Origin: DASVWH01 sp036389715
Lineage (GTDB): Bacteria > Acidobacteriota > Blastocatellia > Pyrinomonadales > Pyrinomonadaceae
DNA: 15,722 nt
Direction of reading: 5' to 3'
Assembly (NCBI GenBank): GCA_036389715.1
Contig: DASVWH010000003.1
Span: 1-15,722, forward strand
How positions within the stretch are numbered: the first letter of the stretch is position 1; each line of letters opens with the position of its first letter. The notes beneath the pieces are model-generated. The model worked only from the letters and a program-made list of their open reading frames with translations, was not told where the DNA came from and ran no database searches. Shown here piece by piece: positions 13,906 through 15,722 of the stretch. The position numbers and the translations under genes are program-made.

Positions 13906-15438
13906 GTAGCGAACGCGGCAGATGCGGCGCGGGCCGAGCGGTCTATCAACGAGCTGGTTGATGGCTACGGCGAATGGTTGTGCTCGGGCGGCCCCGACAA
14001 CTCTTCGACGATGCTGCGCCGCAGCGAATGCGATTTCCGGGTCGCGCACGGGCGCTTGATCTTCTCCTGCTGGGGCGAGCGCGGGGCGGCGGCCTGGAGA
14101 ATCAATGCCTGGGAATGGACCGGGCAAAAGCTGCTGCTGGAAGCCTCGCGGCGGGCCGGAGCGGAAGGCGGCGTTCGCCTTGAGCTAATCCCGCGCGCTT
14201 CCTTGGCCGCGCTCAACGCGATGGTCAGCGCCACCCGCCGCGAGCTTTGCGAGAGGCTGGCCAGGCTTGCCTGTGCACTGCGGCCGGGCGCTGTGGTCGA
14301 GCGCGCGTCCTTGAGCGCGGGCGCTCGGCGCGGCCAGCCGGGCAGCTTCGCGCGCATCGTCTTAAGGCGCGGGGCGCGGGAAAGAATCGCCGTCACGGGG
14401 ACGGTCGCCGCGCCCGGTAAAACGGACGTGGACGGTTTTCTCTCGTCGGCGCTGGTCTGGTTCACGCGCGCCTGTGAAAAGACGCAAACGCCCTCCTTGC
14501 ACAAGTTGTGGCTGGTCGGAGACGAGTCGTCCGAAGCGCTTGCCGGGCGGCTCTCGCTCCTGCGCAGAGACCTCCGGCGCGTCATCAGCCTGTTCAGGAT
14601 AGATCAGGATTGGCGCGCTCTGGCAGCCGTCGAGCTGCCCGAGCCGGACGAATTATGGAGCGCACGGCCGTTGCGTTTCCGTCGCCGCCCGCCGCCGCCC
14701 GTCAGCCGCAGCGCCGCAGAGATTATCGCGCTCGCGCCCGATGCGATTGACGTTGTCCGCACGCGCCAGGGCGAGACCCTGCGCTTTCACGGCCTGGCCT
14801 TCGCGCGTGTCCGCCGTTTAATGAAGACGGAGAGCACCTGGTTCGGCACAGAGGGGGCGCCCGGCAGGCGGCTGCTCGACGAGAGCACCAAGGAGGAATG
14901 GACCGGCCTCCTGCGGAGCTTACGCGAGCACAGGCACGCAGGGGCCTCCGACCGGCAGCACGCGCTCTACAAGGCCGCGCCCGAGGCCTGGCTTGAATCC
15001 CTGCTGCGCCGCGACATCACCCGTCTTGACCCCGGACTCATCCTCGCACCGCTCTACGCGCAGTTTCGCACGGCCGTCTCCGATGCGGCTGGCTCAAGGC
15101 CCGTTGACCTGCTGGCGCTCAGGCGCGACGGGCGGCTGGTCGTCATCGAGCTGAAGGTCTCGGCGGACCGCGAGCACGTTATCCAGGGAGCGGATTACTG
15201 GCGGCGCGTGGAGATAGGGCGGCGCAGCGGGCGCATCCGTGCCGCACGCCTCTTCGGCGATGCAGTCATAGCGGACCTCCCGCCCCTCGTTTACCTGGTC
15301 GCTCCGATGCTCGGCTTTCACCGCGCCTATCAAACGCTGGCGCGCTGCATCTCGCCCCGGATAGAGCTTTACCGTTTTGACCTCGGCGAGGACTGGCGCG
15401 CCGGGCCGCGTGTGATGCGGCGCGGCCGCTCGAATTAA
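13894..15438 (+). CDS. Protein with C-terminal PD-(D/E)XK nuclease motifs and an unrecognised N-terminal region
   Basis: The protein has 514 residues from the ATG at 13894, with AAGGGTG ten bases upstream; other nearby ATGs are out of frame. No signal peptide or membrane helix is apparent, so it should be cytoplasmic. Residues 360-440 carry a recognisable nuclease core: Glu368 in PEAWLE, Asp405 in RPVDLLAL, then Glu419 and Lys421 in LVVIELK, followed by Gln431 and Tyr435 in VIQGADYW, the QxxxY feature common in RecB-like members. This pattern suggests metal-dependent DNA cleavage. Residues 1-345 are rich in Arg and Ala and match no family I know. Residues 437-500 continue with strands such as LPPLVYLVAP and IELYRFDL, consistent with the rest of a nuclease domain. 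It stands alone, with no methylase, helicase or other defence partner alongside. DNA repair, or restriction of unknown type, are both possible. Confidence 0.8.
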   Translation: MIERVANAADAARAERSINELVDGYGEWLCSGGPDNSSTMLRRSECDFRVAHGRLIFSCWGERGAAAWRINAWEWTGQKLLLEASRRAGAEGGVRLELIPRASLAALNAMVSATRRELCERLARLACALRPGAVVERASLSAGARRGQPGSFARIVLRRGARERIAVTGTVAAPGKTDVDGFLSSALVWFTRACEKTQTPSLHKLWLVGDESSEALAGRLSLLRRDLRRVISLFRIDQDWRALAAVELPEPDELWSARPLRFRRRPPPPVSRSAAEIIALAPDAIDVVRTRQGETLRFHGLAFARVRRLMKTESTWFGTEGAPGRRLLDESTKEEWTGLLRSLREHRHAGASDRQHALYKAAPEAWLESLLRRDITRLDPGLILAPLYAQFRTAVSDAAGSRPVDLLALRRDGRLVVIELKVSADREHVIQGADYWRRVEIGRRSGRIRAARLFGDAVIADLPPLVYLVAPMLGFHRAYQTLARCISPRIELYRFDLGEDWRAGPRVMRRGRSN

Positions 15439-15448
15439 AGTCTAGGGT

Positions 15449-15514
15449 GAGTGGGCCAGCCTGAAATTAGAGCGCTGGCAATTATCAACGCTCTAATTTC
15501 AATCCGGCCCGCTC
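15449..15514 (+). terminator. Extended hairpin after the nuclease-motif gene
   Basis: GAAATTAGAGCG at 15463-15474 pairs perfectly with 15489-15500 across a 14-base loop. Outside it, after a symmetric 5-by-5 internal loop, 15449-15457 pairs with 15506-15514 over nine bases with one G-U wobble in the plus-strand RNA. The structure starts 11 bases past the stop codon. No T tract follows, so it may stop transcription weakly, protect the mRNA end, or be a separate structured element. Confidence 0.55.
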
Positions 15515-15638
15515 TCCAGTTGTCGGGTGCTTGTGCCGGTGGAGCTTTTTATGGTATTACCCAAAATTTCTTTGCGGCAGGATAACTGGCGGCCTGTTGT
15601 TCGCATTCCAATACTTGAAATCCAAAGAGGATCAGCTA

Positions 15639-15722
15639 ATGCAGAGAAGAGAAAAGAGATTCCCCCGCGCGCGCGCTCCGAGGCCCGGCTTGATTGCGTT
15701 CGCGTTGCTGCTGCTCGCAGCG
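15639..15722 (+). CDS. N-terminus of a secreted protein (cut by window edge)
   Basis: An ATG at 15639 with AAGAGG eight bases upstream opens a frame with no stop to the end of the window. The 28 residues read as a Sec signal peptide: a strongly basic n-region (MQRREKRFPRARAPRPG) followed by a hydrophobic core (LIAFALLLLAA). Nothing of the mature protein is visible, so the function is unknown. It is separated from the nuclease-motif gene by about 200 bases that include the hairpin, and is likely transcribed on its own. Confidence 0.72.
   Translation, partial: MQRREKRFPRARAPRPGLIAFALLLLAA

Overview
The window is a GC-rich bacterial chromosome segment with long reading frames and Shine-Dalgarno starts. 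The gene content is a cell-shape gene (mreB), a c-di-GMP enzyme, a FecR-domain protein, a periplasmic PpiD-like chaperone, a thiolase and many secreted proteins of unknown function. This looks like a Gram-negative environmental bacterium. An acidobacterium of the Blastocatellia/Pyrinomonadales type is my best guess, but it rests on general resemblance and not on a marker gene. I saw no tRNA, rRNA, CRISPR array, insertion sequence or phage gene.

Layout. Positions 1-4583 hold four minus-strand genes. Read in the direction of transcription they are a TerC-family membrane protein, a membrane-anchored FecR/fibronectin-III protein, a diguanylate cyclase 16 bases further on, and the start of mreB, which runs off the left edge. 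A 244-base divergent spacer with plausible promoters for both directions separates TerC from a plus-strand ppiD-like gene (4828-6855). That gene converges on a minus-strand DASS/SLC13 anion transporter (7017-8516) across a spacer made of short degenerate repeats. From 13653 down to 8795, on the minus strand, lie a thiolase, a lipoprotein-like secreted protein whose coding region follows the thiolase closely, and two tandem paralogous secreted proteins of unknown family. A repeat-rich spacer (13654-13893) divides the thiolase from a divergent plus-strand gene (13894-15438). That gene has a C-terminal PD-(D/E)XK nuclease motif set behind a large unrecognised region. A long hairpin follows it, and then the start of another secreted protein, cut by the right edge.

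How the genes work together. The FecR-domain protein and the cyclase form a likely co-transcribed envelope/signalling pair. The thiolase and lipoprotein are probably co-transcribed. The secreted paralogue pair looks like a local duplication that kept its ribosome-binding leader. No multi-gene defence or biosynthetic system is evident. The least explained items are the nuclease-motif protein with its start codon inside an inverted repeat, the tandem secreted paralogues with a 17-base palindrome between them, and several strong hairpins in the spacers.
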